A DNA stretch of 64,000 nt from Ilex aquifolium (GCA_951799425.1 OX637391.1:25229701-25293700); one strand, 5' to 3'; shown: positions 44,122 to 56,288, numbered from the stretch's first letter. The notes: generated by a model from the letters alone, not told the origin. Numbers and translations: made by a program.

Positions 44122-45792
44122 ATGTGGGGAGGGGATGACCAAAATAGACTTGTGAGACTTGCCATTGACCCAAATATGAATCTTGACCATGACCCACCCG
44201 AGGATGCTGGTGACAACTTCGGGGATGATGGTCCTAATGTTTCGAGGGGTGGGGGAATGCAAAATCCTAGAATTCCAAATCCTCAAATGCATTTTCACCC
44301 TCCTAGGAATGAGGGAAACAATATCTCAATTGATCCTTCAACAAGGTTAATGAGGGATTATCTTCAACCAACCCGAAGCGCCACCCCCTCTTGCATACTT
44401 CTACCGGTCTAAGGCCATGTCTTCCTTGTTAAACCGTGAATATTACAACTTATTCCTCAATTCCATGGAATTGAAAGATAAAATCATTATTTGCACATTA
44501 AGGAATTTGAGGAAATTGTTGCAACATTTTCACACAAATCATGCCACGGAAGATATAGCTTGCATGAAATTGTTCCCCTTCTACCTTACATAAAAAGCCA
44601 AAACTTGGTTGAACTCAGTGAAACCACGATCGATAAGTTCTTGGGCACAAATTATTTTTGAATTTTTAAACAAATTATTTTTGGTACCCAAGACCACTGC
44701 TCTTAAGACACAAATTCAACATTTTTTGGAGAAATCCAATGAGCAGTTTTATCAATATTGGGATCGATACAAAGAGGTGTTACAATCCATTCCACATCAT
44801 GGATTCGAACCGTGGCAATTGGTTAGTTTCTTCTATGAAGGAATTACACCAGCCCACTAACAATTCATAGACATGATGTGTAACAGAGAGTTTCTAAATA
44901 AAGATTCGGATGAGGCCCTCGAGTACTTCAATACATTAGCACAAAATGCTCAATCATGGGATATCACGGATCCTAATGATGTGCTAAGGTACTCTCCGGG
45001 GAGTCAACTAAGTGGGGGAGGGATGTATAATTTGTTGGACCAAGAAGACTTGCTTGCCAAAATCACAAAGTTGTCCCGAAAGGTGGAGAGTCTAGAGGTG
45101 AATAGGAGGCATGAAGTGTCAAATATGGCTAAGGCCGAGGAGTGTTGCTCTCTATGTGAAAGTGTTGAGCATTCTATCTCAGAATGCCCAAACATTCCGG
45201 CACTCAAAGAGGTTTATCATGAGCAAGTGAATGCTTTCAACCAAAGTAGGCAATCATTCTCTCTGCAATCCAATACATAGAATATGGGTTGGAGCAATCA
45301 CCCGAACTTTAGTTGGAAGAATAACAACCCTACCCCTCATAGGTCTAGTTCGATGTCACCTCCCATTCCACCCAAGCAAAATCAATCCTACTATGGTCAC
45401 AGTCCCTCGTCTAGCTCCCAATACCCACTGTCCAATCAACAAGGTTTTTTCGAAAATCCACCACCTCAACAAGGATTTGGTCAACAAGGACCATCCAACC
45501 CACCCACCTACCAACCTCCTCACAAAAGAAACTTGGAGGATGTCGTGCACTTTCAATGATATTATGACTCAAATCACAAAATTTACCAATGCCATAGAGT
45601 CGTCCCAACAAGAGAAAGGAAAATTTCCTGCTCAACCTCAAGAAAATCCTAGGGGTCAACACGTGATTGAGTCGTCCGAGCCCACCAAGGAGAGTTGTGA
45701 ACAACTCAAGGCGGTCACCACCCTATGGAGTGGCAAACAAATTGACAAAATCATTTTGCCAAAAGTCTCCCCCAAAGCCATATTGGCTTAAG
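44122..45792 (+). pseudogene. Athila-like Gag of element E
   Basis: Several frames together read Gag. They give an Asp/Asn/Pro-rich N-terminus (44122-44400), then NREYYNLFLNSMEL. The core capsid-like gag domain follows (CMKLFPFYLT stop KAKTWLNSV, then SWAQIIFEFLNKLFLVPKT and FYQYWDRYKEVLQSIPHHGF). The CX2CX4HX4C knuckle CSLCESVEHSISEC is at about 45149-45190, and a Pro/Gln-rich tail (45284-45560) comes last. Stops at 44591-44593, near 44858 and near 45278 and frameshifts break it. Gag would assemble the particle and bind genomic RNA. Confidence 0.88.
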
Positions 45793-46657
45793 AAAAAGAG
45801 ACTACAGGCAACTCCGAGGGGGTGAGTCACATGAAAAGGAATTTTTTTTTGATTTAAATGTGCATGAGTGTCCTATTCTGACCCCTTTTCCCCAACGTTT
45901 GAAGTCGCCGGCTAACATTGCTAACTATTCGGATATCATTGAAATGTTTAACCAGGTGAAGATAAACATTCCGCTCCTTGATGCCATCAAGCAAATACCT
46001 TCATGTGCAAAGATCTTGAAAGACTTGTGCACCGTGAAGAGGAAGATGAATGTGTATAAGAAGGCATTTCTCACGTAGAAAGTGAGTTATATTTTGAGAA
46101 CCAACACACCACCCAAGTTCAAAGACCCCGATTGCCCTACCATTGCCATAACCATAGGGAATTGCAGGGTGGAGCAAGCACTTCTAGATTTGGGAGAAAG
46201 TGCCAACCTCCTACCCTTCTTGGTGTATCAACAATTGCAATTGGAAGAATTGAAGCCAACTCCAATCACTCTTCAATTGGCGGACCAAAGCGTGAGAACA
46301 TCAAGGGGAGTAGTTGAGGATGTTTTAGTTCAAGTTGATAAATTTTACTTTCCCATTGATTTTATTGTACTTGATACTCATCCGGTTGCTAATCCTAGTT
46401 CTCAAATTTCAGGGATACTAGGTAGGCCTTTCCTTGCTACATCTAATGTTGTGAATAATTGTAGGAATGAACTATTGAAGCTTGCCTTTGGGAACATGAC
46501 AATGGACCTTAACATATTCAACTTGTTCAAGCAACCGGGTGATGATGAGGAAGTGTATGAGGTCAACCGGATTGACACTTTGGTGGGGGACCATATGGAA
46601 CTACTTTGCCATTCAAATTTGGGGGAGGAAGAGTTTGGTAAGGAAGAGGAGCCATAA
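45793..46657 (+). pseudogene. Athila-like aspartic protease of element E
   Basis: The linker (45860-46078) reads VKINIPLLDAIKQIPSCAKI and LKDLCTVKRKMN, typical just upstream of the Athila protease. The protease follows at 46082-46657: VEQALLDLGESANLLPFLVY (active site D-L-G, as usual in Athila), then FIVLDTHPV and ISGILGRPFLATSN. An acidic segment ends it before the stop at 46655. Stops at 46076 and 45790 separate the pieces. Confidence 0.88.
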
Positions 46658-46660
46658 ACT

Positions 46661-47885
46661 GTGGAAGGGGTAGGAAGTTGGGCCCCAACATTTGAGAAAC
46701 TTACACAACAAGAAAAAATAAATTTTCCATCAACCGTACAAACACCAATCTTGGAATTGAAGCCACTACCTTCCACACTAAAGTATGCATTTCTCCGGGA
46801 GCACAAGACATTCCCGGTGGTGATAAGTTCGTCCTTGGAGCTGAGGCAAGAAGAAAAATTGTTGGAAGTGTTGAGAAGGTATAAGGGAGCAATCAGTTGG
46901 ACAATCGCTGATATCAAGGGGATTAGTCCCCTCATTTGCACACACCGAATCTATGTGGAGGAAGATGCCAAATTGTCCCGGCAACTACAAAGAAGGCTAA
47001 ATTCTATCATAAAGGATGTGGTGAGGGATGAGGTGCTTAAACTACTTGATGTGGGCATTATTTTTCCAATTGCTGATAGTAAATGGGTTAGTCCCACTCA
47101 AGTAGTGACAACGAAGTCGGAGGTCACTGTTGTTGCAAATGAGGAGAATGAGTTGATTCCGTGGTCACCGGTTGGAGAGTTTGTATCGACTATCGAAAAC
47201 TCAACTCATGTACAAGAAAAGATCATTTCCCCTCGCCCTTACTTGACCAAGTGTTGGAGAGAGTAGTTGGACACCTCTATTATTGCTTCTTGGATGGCTA
47301 CTCCGGTTACAACCAAATCGAGATTGCTTTGGAGGACCAAGAGAAGACAACTTTCACGTGTCCTTTCGGTACCTTTGCTTATCGTCGAATGCCATTCGGG
47401 TTGTGTAATGCCTCAAGAACTTTTTAGAGTTGCATGATGGGAATCTTTAGCGATATGGTGGAGAAAATTGTGGAGGTGTTCATGGATGATTTCTCAGTTT
47501 TTGGAGACTCATTTGAGGGGTGTTCGGAGAATTTGGAGAAAGTGCTTGAAAGATGTGAGGAGAAGAGCTTGGTGCTCAATTGGGAGAAGTACCACTTCAT
47601 GGTGACACAAGGGATTGTGCTCGGGCACATTGTATCGGAGAAGGGGATTAAAGTAGACAAATCCAAGGTGGAAGCAATTTCCAACCTCCCCACTCCAAAA
47701 GTCATTAAGGATATCAGGTCGTTTCTTGGCCATGCCATTTTTTATCGTAGATTTATAAAGGATTTTAGTGCATTGGCAGGGCCCTTGACCAATTTGCTTG
47801 CAAATGATGTTCTCTTTGTGTGGTCAGATGATTGTGAGGCTTCTTTTAAAAAACTAAAAATCATGCTCACTTCACCTCCAATCAT
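46661..47885 (+). pseudogene. Athila-like reverse transcriptase of element E, RNase H deleted
   Basis: RT begins with ISWTIADIKGISPLICTHRI. After a frameshift near 47160 it continues with GWRVCIDYRKLNSCTRKDHF, YYCFLDGYSGYNQIEIALED, FAYRRMPFGLCNASRTF and the catalytic VFMDDFSVFG. The connection is GHIVSEKGIKVDKSKVEAIS and FLGHAIFYRRFIKDFS. At about 47885 the sequence jumps from RT connection (MLTSPPIM) to the integrase core, so RNase H and the integrase zinc domain are deleted. A TAG at 47425-47427 also interrupts it. Confidence 0.92.
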
Positions 47886-48660
47886 GCGACCAACCAAGTG
47901 GGTAGAGACCATCCCAACCAAGACCAATGACCATCGAGTTGTGGTCAAGTTTTAAAGGAAAACATCTTTTCAAGGTTTGGGGTATCTCGTGCAATGATAA
48001 GTGACGGTAGGTCTCATTTTTGCAATAGGCCATTTGCATATCTAATTCATAAATATGGCGTAACACACAAGGTGTCCACCGCTCATCACCCACAGACTAA
48101 TGGCCAAGCCGAGTTGGCAAATAGGGAGATTAAAAACATACTAGAGAAAATGGTGAGTCTGAATAGAAAGGATTGGTCACTTAGGTTGACCGATGCCTCG
48201 TGGGCTTACCGCATTGCGTACAAGACCATTCTAGGTATGTCTCCTTATAGGCTAGTCTATGGCAAGGCTTGTCATTTGCCAGTAGAGATGGAGCACAAGG
48301 CTTATTGGGCCATCAAAATCTTGAACTTCAATTTGAGAATGGCTGGAGGGAATAGGAAGTTGTAGTTGAATGAATTAGTCGAAATCTAGAGAGATGCATA
48401 TGAGAGCTCAAAATTTTCCAAAGAGAGGGCAAAGATCTTTCATGATAAATCCATTGTGAGAAAAAAATTTGAGCCCGGACAAAAATTGCTCTTGTATAAT
48501 TCTTGGCTCTCCATTTTCTAAGGAAAACTCCGATCTCGTTGGGATGGCCCCTATCTTGTCAAGGTGGCCTACCCCAACGGAGCCATGGAAATTACAAACC
48601 CCGAAGATGGCAAAACATTCAAGGTCAATGGCCAAAGAATTAAGCCATTCTTCGAGGGTT
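47886..48660 (+). pseudogene. Athila-like integrase remnant of element E
   Basis: It enters mid-core: [19 protein letters not shown], then [15 protein letters not shown] (second catalytic Asp) and [20 protein letters not shown] (catalytic Glu). Next comes [20 protein letters not shown]. The C-terminal part reads FEPGQKLLLYNSW and RSRWDGPYLVKVAYPNGAME. Stops lie at 48363 and near 48388 and 48520. The first catalytic Asp is lost with the deletion. The same domain occurs in reverse at 52714-53405. Confidence 0.92.
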
Positions 48661-48994
48661 TTTGAGGTTCAAATGGTGGAGGAAGAGTTCGTGGGTCCGG
48701 TATCGCTTTCTTTTATCATTTACTTTCCAAGTTAATTTGTTTACTTACTTTCATCTTTGCGTATTTTTCTTTCTTCAAATGTGCAGATTACGGTGTTTTT
48801 GTCAAAGCTCAGTGCGAGGTGCTCTCTAACCCTACTTATCTTTTTAAGTCCATCATTGCATTCTATATATTTTTGTTGCATTGAGGACAATGCATGAATC
48901 AAGTTGGGGTGGGGGGGGGTGAGGTGCACCATTTGTTGGATACACCAAATTTTTGTGGAAATTTTTTGTTGATAATACCATTTTGTGGTGAAAT
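48661..48994 (+). other. 3' untranslated start of element E
   Basis: No gene is evident. The block TTGCATTGAGGACAATGCAT followed by an AAGTTGGGGTGGGGGGGGGT run (48876-48920) is shared with the other Athila-like interiors. It ends at the GAAAT target site of the inserted family-A LTR. Confidence 0.8.
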
Positions 48995-51409
48995 TGTAAA
49001 ACCCGAGAAAATTTAAACATTTGTGAAAAAGGGTAAAACGATAAATTGCCACTACGGTACAGGTTGTAAACCTGAATTTTTCTAGAACTCGGATGACGAA
49101 ACGGACCTCACCGTTGGATTCGTCTCGCGAAATCTAGTTACCACGTCAAATTTCGTTGAATTCCGAGATAGTCGGATTTTTTGCGTTTTACGAGACGAAC
49201 GGGCCCCGGGTAACCCTGTACACGAAATTTTTATAAAGTTTCCAAGTTTGGGGAAATATTAGAGACAAGTTAAAATAAAAATAATTCGAACTTGAACCGG
49301 AGCGAAATTTAGTCGTTTCGGGATTAAAACGGACCCGAAATTAAATAGGACGTGTGGCGAATTGTGGGCCAAGTATTCTAAAATATAAATAGGGGCCTAA
49401 AGTCTGAAAAATCAGACTTCTCCTTCACCATTTCAGCCGGTTTCAGCCGAGAGAAAAGAAGAGAGGGAAAGTGAGAGAAAACTCAACTTCTCTCTACGAT
49501 CTACTCCATTTTAGAGCTCGAATCCACTTGGGCCAAGAACAAAAATTGTTCTACTCGACGAGGGCTACGCGTGGGTACCAAAAACGACGGCTTTCACCGA
49601 ACATTGGGAGGCCGAAAATTTGGAAGTGGAGGATTCAAGCTTGCTTTGAGTTCTAGGAGCTTCCCACGGCGATTCTACACGCTACAAGAGGTAGGGTTCC
49701 CTCCTACTAAGGTTTATTCCAAACCTAGGATGTTTTATGAAATGGGTAGGATGATAGATTGTATATCTCTTGCCTATTGTTGGTAATGTGTTTGAAATGG
49801 GTATTGGAATGGGTAAAGATCAATTCTAATTGGATTGGTAATTAGAAATTTTTAAATGAAATCTCTAGAATTGGGTATATGGGATTGACCTAATGTAATT
49901 CTTGGATTATGTGAATTGTGGGCATGCTATGTGCTTATATTATGCCATGAGAATTAAAGTGTGTTATTACTTGATTTTGTGATGACATGCTTGGGTGCCA
50001 TTCAAGATAAAATGTTGATATATGTATACATGTTATAATATATTGACATTGTAGAGAATTATGAAAACTATATGCTTACGATGTAATTTTGCCATGAAAT
50101 ATGTAAAACGTGATTAGAATGTTCATGTGTTACTCATAGCATATTGAACATGATAATATTGTTGCAATGGAGCATCACATTGCATATGCACGGGAACATC
50201 GCATTTAGTGGGTGTGTGTGCATGGTGGTTGTCTTCACCACGCTTGGTGGATGACGAGTGGGCTCGGGTAATATGGGTCGATGACCTAGTCGAGTCGCAC
50301 GGTTTGCATGGGTGATAGGGTTGGGGTAGCAAGAAGGGCTAGAAAATCCCTCGGGTGAGAGACCCGGTGATTGGATACGCTCTCCGTTGGTATAAGAGTC
50401 CATAAAGTGTGTCGGTGTATGCGGAACCGTTGGTGGAAGTCCATGAATTCCGTGTCGGTTGGGTGCCGTTGGTGTAAGTCCATAAATATCCACCCCAAGA
50501 AAGACCCTAGAATAAAAGGTCATTTGATGTGCAACATCAATGACGGATTGGTACACATTGGCACTTGCATGTGTAGAGGAGCCGGGAAGGGCTCGGTTGA
50601 TATGCATGAGTGGGTCTCACCTCATTCCATAGCATGGCATTGCAAATTCCATCATCGAATAGATTTCCTTGCTTGGGATGTTATTAATTGTTGTTTTGTG
50701 GCATGTGAACATTTCATATGCATATACGTTGGGGAGTAGCCTCATTAGGAGATACCCTATTGAGCGTGGCTCACCCTTTGTGGGAAAAATATTTCAGGTG
50801 CTGGGTTCACACCGGCGGACGGCTCCCATTTCGAGCCCCAAGGTTGAAGAAAGCCGGAATGTGGCTTTATTTTGAGTTTTTGTAAAATTATTATAAAAAC
50901 TTGGTTTTGGTATGTAAATTCATATAAATGTTTGTAATAGAATTTATATGCATCATGTTTTATGGGAAAAACTTCATTAAATATGTGTTGGATGGAAAAG
51001 GATGTGTGTTGAATGGATTGGAAGTGAAAAACAAAGGAAAAAGACAAAAGTGGCAGAATCGTACCGGTACGCGTACCGGTACGCAGAGGTCCAGTGGGCA
51101 TAGCGTACCGGTACGCCCTCCAAATTTTTTGAAATTTTATTTTTTTCTCTTTTTCTTGCCAAACCCTTGGGCTATGCCTTCCTCCCTTCTAATGTTATAA
51201 ATGGACTATAATGGAGTATAAATCATGGTATATTGAATATTGGTTGAACCCAATGAATAATCGAATCCGGTTAACAATTGTGAGTTAAGATCCCGGTTAA
51301 GGGGATACTACTACCGTGGTGTTAGGTTGAGCGACATCCACGGGTATTTCCGCGGGTTGACGGGGTGGTCAACGGTTAATAAAGGACCCCCCGAAATTGG
51401 GGCGTCACA
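48995..51409 (+). mobile_element. Solo LTR, family A, TSD gaaat
   Basis: 2415 bp, from TGTAAAACCCGAGAAAATTT to GGGGCGTCACA. It is flanked by GAAAT at 48990-48994 and 51410-51414. TATAAATAGGGG lies at 49384-49395, followed by an AAGTCTGA / TCAGACTT inverted repeat. The array is at 51060-51115. ORFs within (50134-50607, 50371-50739 and others) overlap on both strands without motifs. Confidence 0.96.
51060..51115. repeat. Short CGTACCGGTACG array
   Basis: Three CGTACCGGTACG dyads are present, two of them adjacent, plus a GTCCAGTGGGC spacer (the reverse form of ACTGGA). It is at the same LTR position as the other family-A arrays. Confidence 0.9.
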
Positions 51410-51414
51410 GAAAT

Positions 51415-51485
51415 TCACCATTCACATGCTCTACAGAGTTTTGTTTAGAATAGCTGAGAAATATGTGAAAAAAAATTTAGTCTAA
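51415..51485 (+). other. Last part of element E before an inversion breakpoint
   Basis: TCACCATTCACATGCTCTAC and the following bases continue the 3' region of E. They match, in reverse, 52330-52350 of the next element. At about 51480 the orientation flips. Confidence 0.65.
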
Positions 51486-53405
51486 CACCATCACTTCACT
51501 CTTTATTTATTTTTCTTCTTTTCCTTAACATTTTCCTTTTTCTTTGATCATTCTTTCTTCTTTCACCCCTTTTTCTCTCCCTTTTCTTGGATTTTTCATT
51601 CTTTTTCATTCAATATTTGAATTCAACATCATTCATCCCTTTGTTGGTTTTCCACATCACCATTCCTTCTCTTTTATGATCAATCATAGTCAGTTCTCGG
51701 AACAACCAAGGTGTGGTAAATTTTTATCATTTTGCACTGGCTTGGTCAATTGTGTGGCATGGAAATGAGTTTTCAACAAGGCTCAATCAAGGCACTAGGG
51801 ATAATATTTTCACAAGAAAAAGGGTTAAGGCTCAAAGTAAATTAAAGATGGCCTAAGATCATTTCCAAATAAGCATGGGAGAGCATTTTGCATTTCAAAA
51901 CAAAGTCAAACTACTACCCAACTACACTCTAACCAAAACAAGCATAATGAGATTATTGAACAGATTTGAATTTGAAAAATTGTTCTTTGAGTAAATGTAA
52001 GTTCCCTCTAACAAGGATTGACACTAAAACTCTCATGGTTACTTACTCATCTGCATTATTCATGTCAAGCACTAAAATGTGAATCCAGTCCGTAAATTTT
52101 TGAAATTACACATTCAAGGTGCACTTATGGGTGAGTTCAAAAGCAAACAAGTATGTGATACTCTTAGCATAGGATAAACTTCTATAATGTGCTCATGTAT
52201 TCACAATTCAAAGCAAATATCAACAACTCAGTACCCACAATACTCTAAATAGGGGAATATGGTTCAACATTCAGATATTTTTCACAAAAAATTTCAAATT
52301 TTTCAAAACTATTGCAAACAAAAAACTATAAAACATGTGAATGGTGAATTCCACCACAAAATGGTATTACACACAAAAATTTGGTGTATCATACAAATGG
52401 TGCACCTCATCCCGCAACTTGATTCATGCATTGTCCTCAATGCAACAAAAAAGATATGATATGCAATGATGGAGTTAAAAAGATAAGTAGGGTTAGAGAA
52501 CACCTCGCATGGAGCTTTGACAAAAACACCGTAATCTTCACATTTAAAGAACGAAAACTACACAATGATGAAAGTAAGTAAACGAAATAACTTGGAAAGT
52601 AAATGATAAAAGAAAGTGATTGTACACTAAAATCTACATGAACAGTGAATCCTCCAAATGTCCGGGTAAATCGGATCCAACAACTCTTCCTCCACCTTTT
52701 GACCCTCAAAACCCTAGAAGAATGACTTAAGTCTTTGGCCATTGACCTTGAATGTTTTACCATCCTCGGTGTTTGTGATTTTCATGGCTCCATTGGGGTA
52801 GGCCACCTTGACAAGATAGCGGCCATCCCAACGAGATCGGAGTTTTCCTTGGAAGATGGAGAGTCGAGAATTATATAAGAGCACTTTTTGTCCGGGCTCA
52901 AATGTTTTCCTTAAAATGGATTTGTCATGAAAAATCTTAGCCCTTTCTTTTGAAATTCTTGAGCTCTCGTATGCATCTCTACAGATCTCCTCCAACTCAT
53001 TCAACTCCAATTTCCTATTCTCTCCGGCTATTCTCAAGTTGAAGTTTAAGGTCTTAATGGCCCAATAGGCCTTGTGCTCCATTTCAATTGGCAAATGTAA
53101 AGTCTTGCCATAGACTAGCCTATAGGGTGACATACCTAGAATAGTCTTGTATACAGTGCGATAAGCCCATAGGGCATTGGTCAACCTAAGTGACCAATTC
53201 TTCCTATTAGGGTTCATCATTTTCTCTAGAATGTTCTTGATCTCCCTATTGGCCAACTCGGCTTGGCCATTGGTTTGTGGGTCATACGCGATGGACACCT
53301 TGTGTATGACGCCATACTTATGCATTAAGGATTCAAATGGCCTATTGTAGAAATGAGAACCACCGTCACTTATCATCGCACGAGGCATCCCGAACCTTGA
53401 AAATA
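51486..53405 (-). mobile_element. Reverse Athila-like fragment (integrase and 3' region)
   Basis: On the reverse strand the order is integrase (53405-52714), a stretch ending in the TTGAGGACAATGCATGAATC block (52440-52420), GGTGCACCATTTGT, and 3' untranslated sequence to about 51486. The last part is related to the interior of the guest at 16190-17100. It faces element E tail to tail. It is cut at 53405 by the family-A element. Confidence 0.88.
52714..53405 (-). pseudogene. Athila-like integrase, long open fragment
   Basis: A 224-codon frame continues upstream to 53405 with FSRFG before the Met. It holds AMISDGGSHFYNRPF (catalytic Asp), [19 protein letters not shown] (catalytic Glu) and [20 protein letters not shown]. 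The C-terminal part reads FEPGQKVLLYNSRLSIFQGK and RSRWDGRYLVKVAYPNGAMK. No stop interrupts it. It is better preserved than the plus-strand copy at 47886-48660. The N-terminal part with the first Asp was removed or displaced by the insertion at 53406. Integrase joins element cDNA to host DNA. Confidence 0.9.
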
Positions 53406-53794
53406 TGTGAAACCCCGGAAAATTTAAACTTTGACGAACAAGGGCAATAGGTGAATTGCCACTTCGGTACTAGTTGAAAAACTGAATTTTTTTAGATCTC
53501 GGATGACGAAACGGATTCCACCGTTGGATTCGTCTCGCGAAATCTAGTTACCACGTCAAATTTCGTTGAATTTCGAGATAGTCGGATTTTTCGCGTTTTA
53601 CGAGACGAACGGGCCTCGGGTGACCCCGTGCACGAAATTTTTATAAAATTTTAAAGTTTGGGGAAATATTAGAGGCAAGTTGAAATAAAAATAATTCGAA
53701 CTTGAACCGGAGCGAAATTTAGTCGTTTCGGGATTAAAACGGACCCGAAATTAAATAGGACATGTGGCCAATTGTGGGCCAAGTATCCTAAAAG

Positions 53795-53830
53795 TATAAA
53801 TAGGGGCCTAAAGTCTGAAAAATCAGACTT
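53795..53830 (+). promoter_or_regulatory. TATA box followed by a conserved hairpin at the expected start site
   Basis: TATAAATA at 53795-53802 is followed by AAGTCTGA AAAA TCAGACTT at 53811-53830, an 8-bp stem with a 4-nt loop. The same arrangement recurs in the 3' LTR (59950-59985) and in the solo LTR (49384-49421). The hairpin overlaps the place 25-30 bp after the TATA box where transcription normally starts. Transcription itself is inferred. Confidence 0.7.
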
Positions 53831-55888
53831 CTCCTTCACCATTCAGCCGGTTTCAGCCGAGAGAAAAGAAGAGAGGGAAAATGAGAGAAAACTCCACCTT
53901 CTCTCTACGATCTACTCCGTTCTAGCGCTCAAATCGACTCGGGCCAAGAACAAGAGTTGCTCTACGCGTCGAGGGCTACGCGTGGGTGCCAAAAACGACG
54001 GTTTTCACCGAACGTTGGAGGGCCGAAAATTTGGAAGTGAAGGATTCAAGCTTGCTTTGAGTTCTAGGAGCTTCCCACGGCGATTCTACACGCTACAAGA
54101 GGTAGGGTTTTCTTCCTACTTAGGTTTATTTCCAACCTAGGAAAGTTATATGGAATGGGTAGGTGTATATATATATGTATCACTTGCCTATTGTGGTTAT
54201 TTGGGTGAAATGGGTATTGAGAATGGGTAGCATGATTTAAATCACATTCTCTAGTTTAATGTACCACTAATGCATTTCATGTGTGGGAAATGGGTACCAA
54301 ATGTGCTAAGCAAGGTTGGTATGAAATGGGTGTATATATTTACTTGTTGGGTAAATTTCATAAAGGAACTTGAAGTGTAGAAAATGGATATGGGAAAATT
54401 GGTAAAGTGAAATTCTAAATGGAATTGGCATTTAGAGGTGGTTGCTTTATAATTCTCTTGGGAGATTATCATATGTGGATATTAAGAAATGGATAGAATA
54501 AATTATATCTTGGTATAATCGTGTAGAAATCACTAGATATGATTTCTTGAGTTTGATGATGAAATTGAGTATATTATATGATTACATGCTTTGGGTGGTT
54601 CGAAGGTGTTGATTAAATGCCTTGGTGAAAATGATGTATTGATGAGTTTGCTATGTTAATTGCATGCTTATGTGATAACATGTTTGAAAATGGTTATTGG
54701 ATGAAATGTTGATATATGCATGCTTGCTATATATTGACAATGTGTTAAATTATGGTATTCATATGCTTATGATATGAAGTACCATGGATATGTGGATTTA
54801 TTGTTGAGTTGTTCATATGGCATTCATACATATTGAACATGTGGAGAAGATGCAAGGGTACATTACATTGCATTCTCATGGGTACATCACATTCATGGTT
54901 ATAAGACATGAATGTGTGTGGGTGAGTTGACATCGCATTCATGGGTCATGGGCATGAGTGTGGGTGTGTGCATAGGTTGTGGATCAAACACCAAATCTTG
55001 GTGGTTGGTATGTGAACTCGGGAAAGTCGGGATCGAAGATCCGACTGAGTTGCACGGTTGCATTGCATAAGTAAAACTTGTGTCGGGTAGAGCAAGTAGG
55101 GCTAGACACTCCCTCGGGTGAAAAACCCGGAACCACTTGGTTCAGTCATTTGACCAGCGGTGAAATACCAGAAAAGTGGCATGGCCCACGGAGCCAGTGG
55201 TGCGACTCCAAAATCCGTTGCCCAAAAAGACACAAGATTTTGTTGTATAAAAACACCCATTCAATGGGTAGCCTCTAACAATGATTTGATTTTTTATAAA
55301 GACATAACTTTTATCTCAAACGATCATTGGGAGGGTTTCTCCGTCAATAGACGGGTTCATACACGTTGGCTTTTGCATTGTGTTGTGTGAGTCGGGGAAG
55401 ACTCGGGATAAGGTGCGTGAGTGAGTTCCATCTCATATCATGGCATGACATAGCATAGCATGGTAGCTTTCTAACATTGAAGTATATACTCTTGTTGGAT
55501 TGGTTGATGCTTGTTGATTGTTGCATGTGCGCATTTCATATGCACTTAGGTTGGGGAGTAGCCTCTGTAGGAGGATATCCTATTGAGCGTGGCTCACCCT
55601 TCGTGGGACAACATTTCAGGTGTGGGTTTTGCACCGGTGGATGGCTCACTTGGAGAGCATCAAGCATGAAGGGGGCCGGCTTGTGGCCTTAGTTTGAGTT
55701 TTGTAAAACCTTTAACAAAATTCCATTTTGATGTATATATATTATGGAATGAATTGTGATAGAGCTTGTATGAGTTGTGTATTATATGGAAAAATCTCAT
55801 TAAACATGTGTTGGATGAGTTTGGAGTGTATGGGGTAGCTTTAAGGATGGTTTGGAGGGGAAAGAAATCCATTTTTTGCTCACAGTCT

Positions 55889-56288
55889 GAAAACCTACCG
55901 GAAGGTGTATGTCGGCCTTCCGGAAGGTTTTGTTAAAAACCCTGGATGCCTTGTTCACAGCTAATACCTTCCGGAAGGTTTTGCCCACTGGAATGAACCT
56001 TCCGGAAGATTTTAGCTATTGGAGTAAAACCTACCGGAAGAACTTGTCTACTGGAATGGACCTTCCGGAAGGTTTTGCCTTGGGTTTCTATTTGACTGCC
56101 AAAGTCTTCCGGAAGGTTTTGTTTTCTAGAATGAACCTTCCGGAAGGTTTTGGCTACTGGAATGAACCTTCCGGAAGGTTTTTGCTACTGATGTCGTCCT
56201 TCCGGAAGTTCTTGAAATTGATCCATTTCATTTAACTGTTCTTTCAGCGACCTTCCGGTAGGTGTATGTCGACCTTCCGGAAGGTTTT
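55889..56288. repeat. AACCTTCCGGAAGGTT palindrome array in a family-A LTR
   Basis: About 13 units are present. They include perfect CCTTCCGGAAGG (eight or more), hybrids ACCTACCGGAAGGT and ACCTTCCGGTAGGT, and partial CCTTCCGGAAGTT. The spacers are GCCCACTGGAATGA, TAGCTATTGGAGTAAA, TGTCTACTGGAATGG, TGGCTACTGGAATGA, and a longer one resembling TTGCCTTGGATTTC...ACTGCCAAA of element D. A tail segment CATTTAACTGTTCTTTCA and a TGTATGTCGACC link are also shared with D. Confidence 0.95.

Larger units (their letters stand above)
33009..51480 (+). mobile_element. Athila-like Ty3/gypsy element E, nested with other elements and lacking its 3' LTR
   Basis: The 5' LTR is 33009-34659, the primer-binding site begins at 34660, and gag-pol is 43982-48660. 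The pol-end block with TTGAGGACAATGCATGAATC lies at 48880-48900. Element D (34677-43976) splits the primer-binding site, and a solo family-A LTR (48995-51409) splits the 3' untranslated region. The element breaks at about 51480, where an oppositely oriented Athila-like piece starts. It is defective: it has stops and frameshifts, and the RNase H region is deleted. Confidence 0.88.

Noticed and set aside
50134-50739. Overlapping 157-aa and 122-aa ORFs in the family-A LTR
   Set aside because: Opposite strands of the same LTR leader, absent or broken in other family-A copies. His/Pro-rich translation reflects base composition.
55889-56288. CRISPR array
   Set aside because: The repeats are 10-20-bp palindromes with recurring, not unique, spacers, in plant LTRs, with no cas genes.
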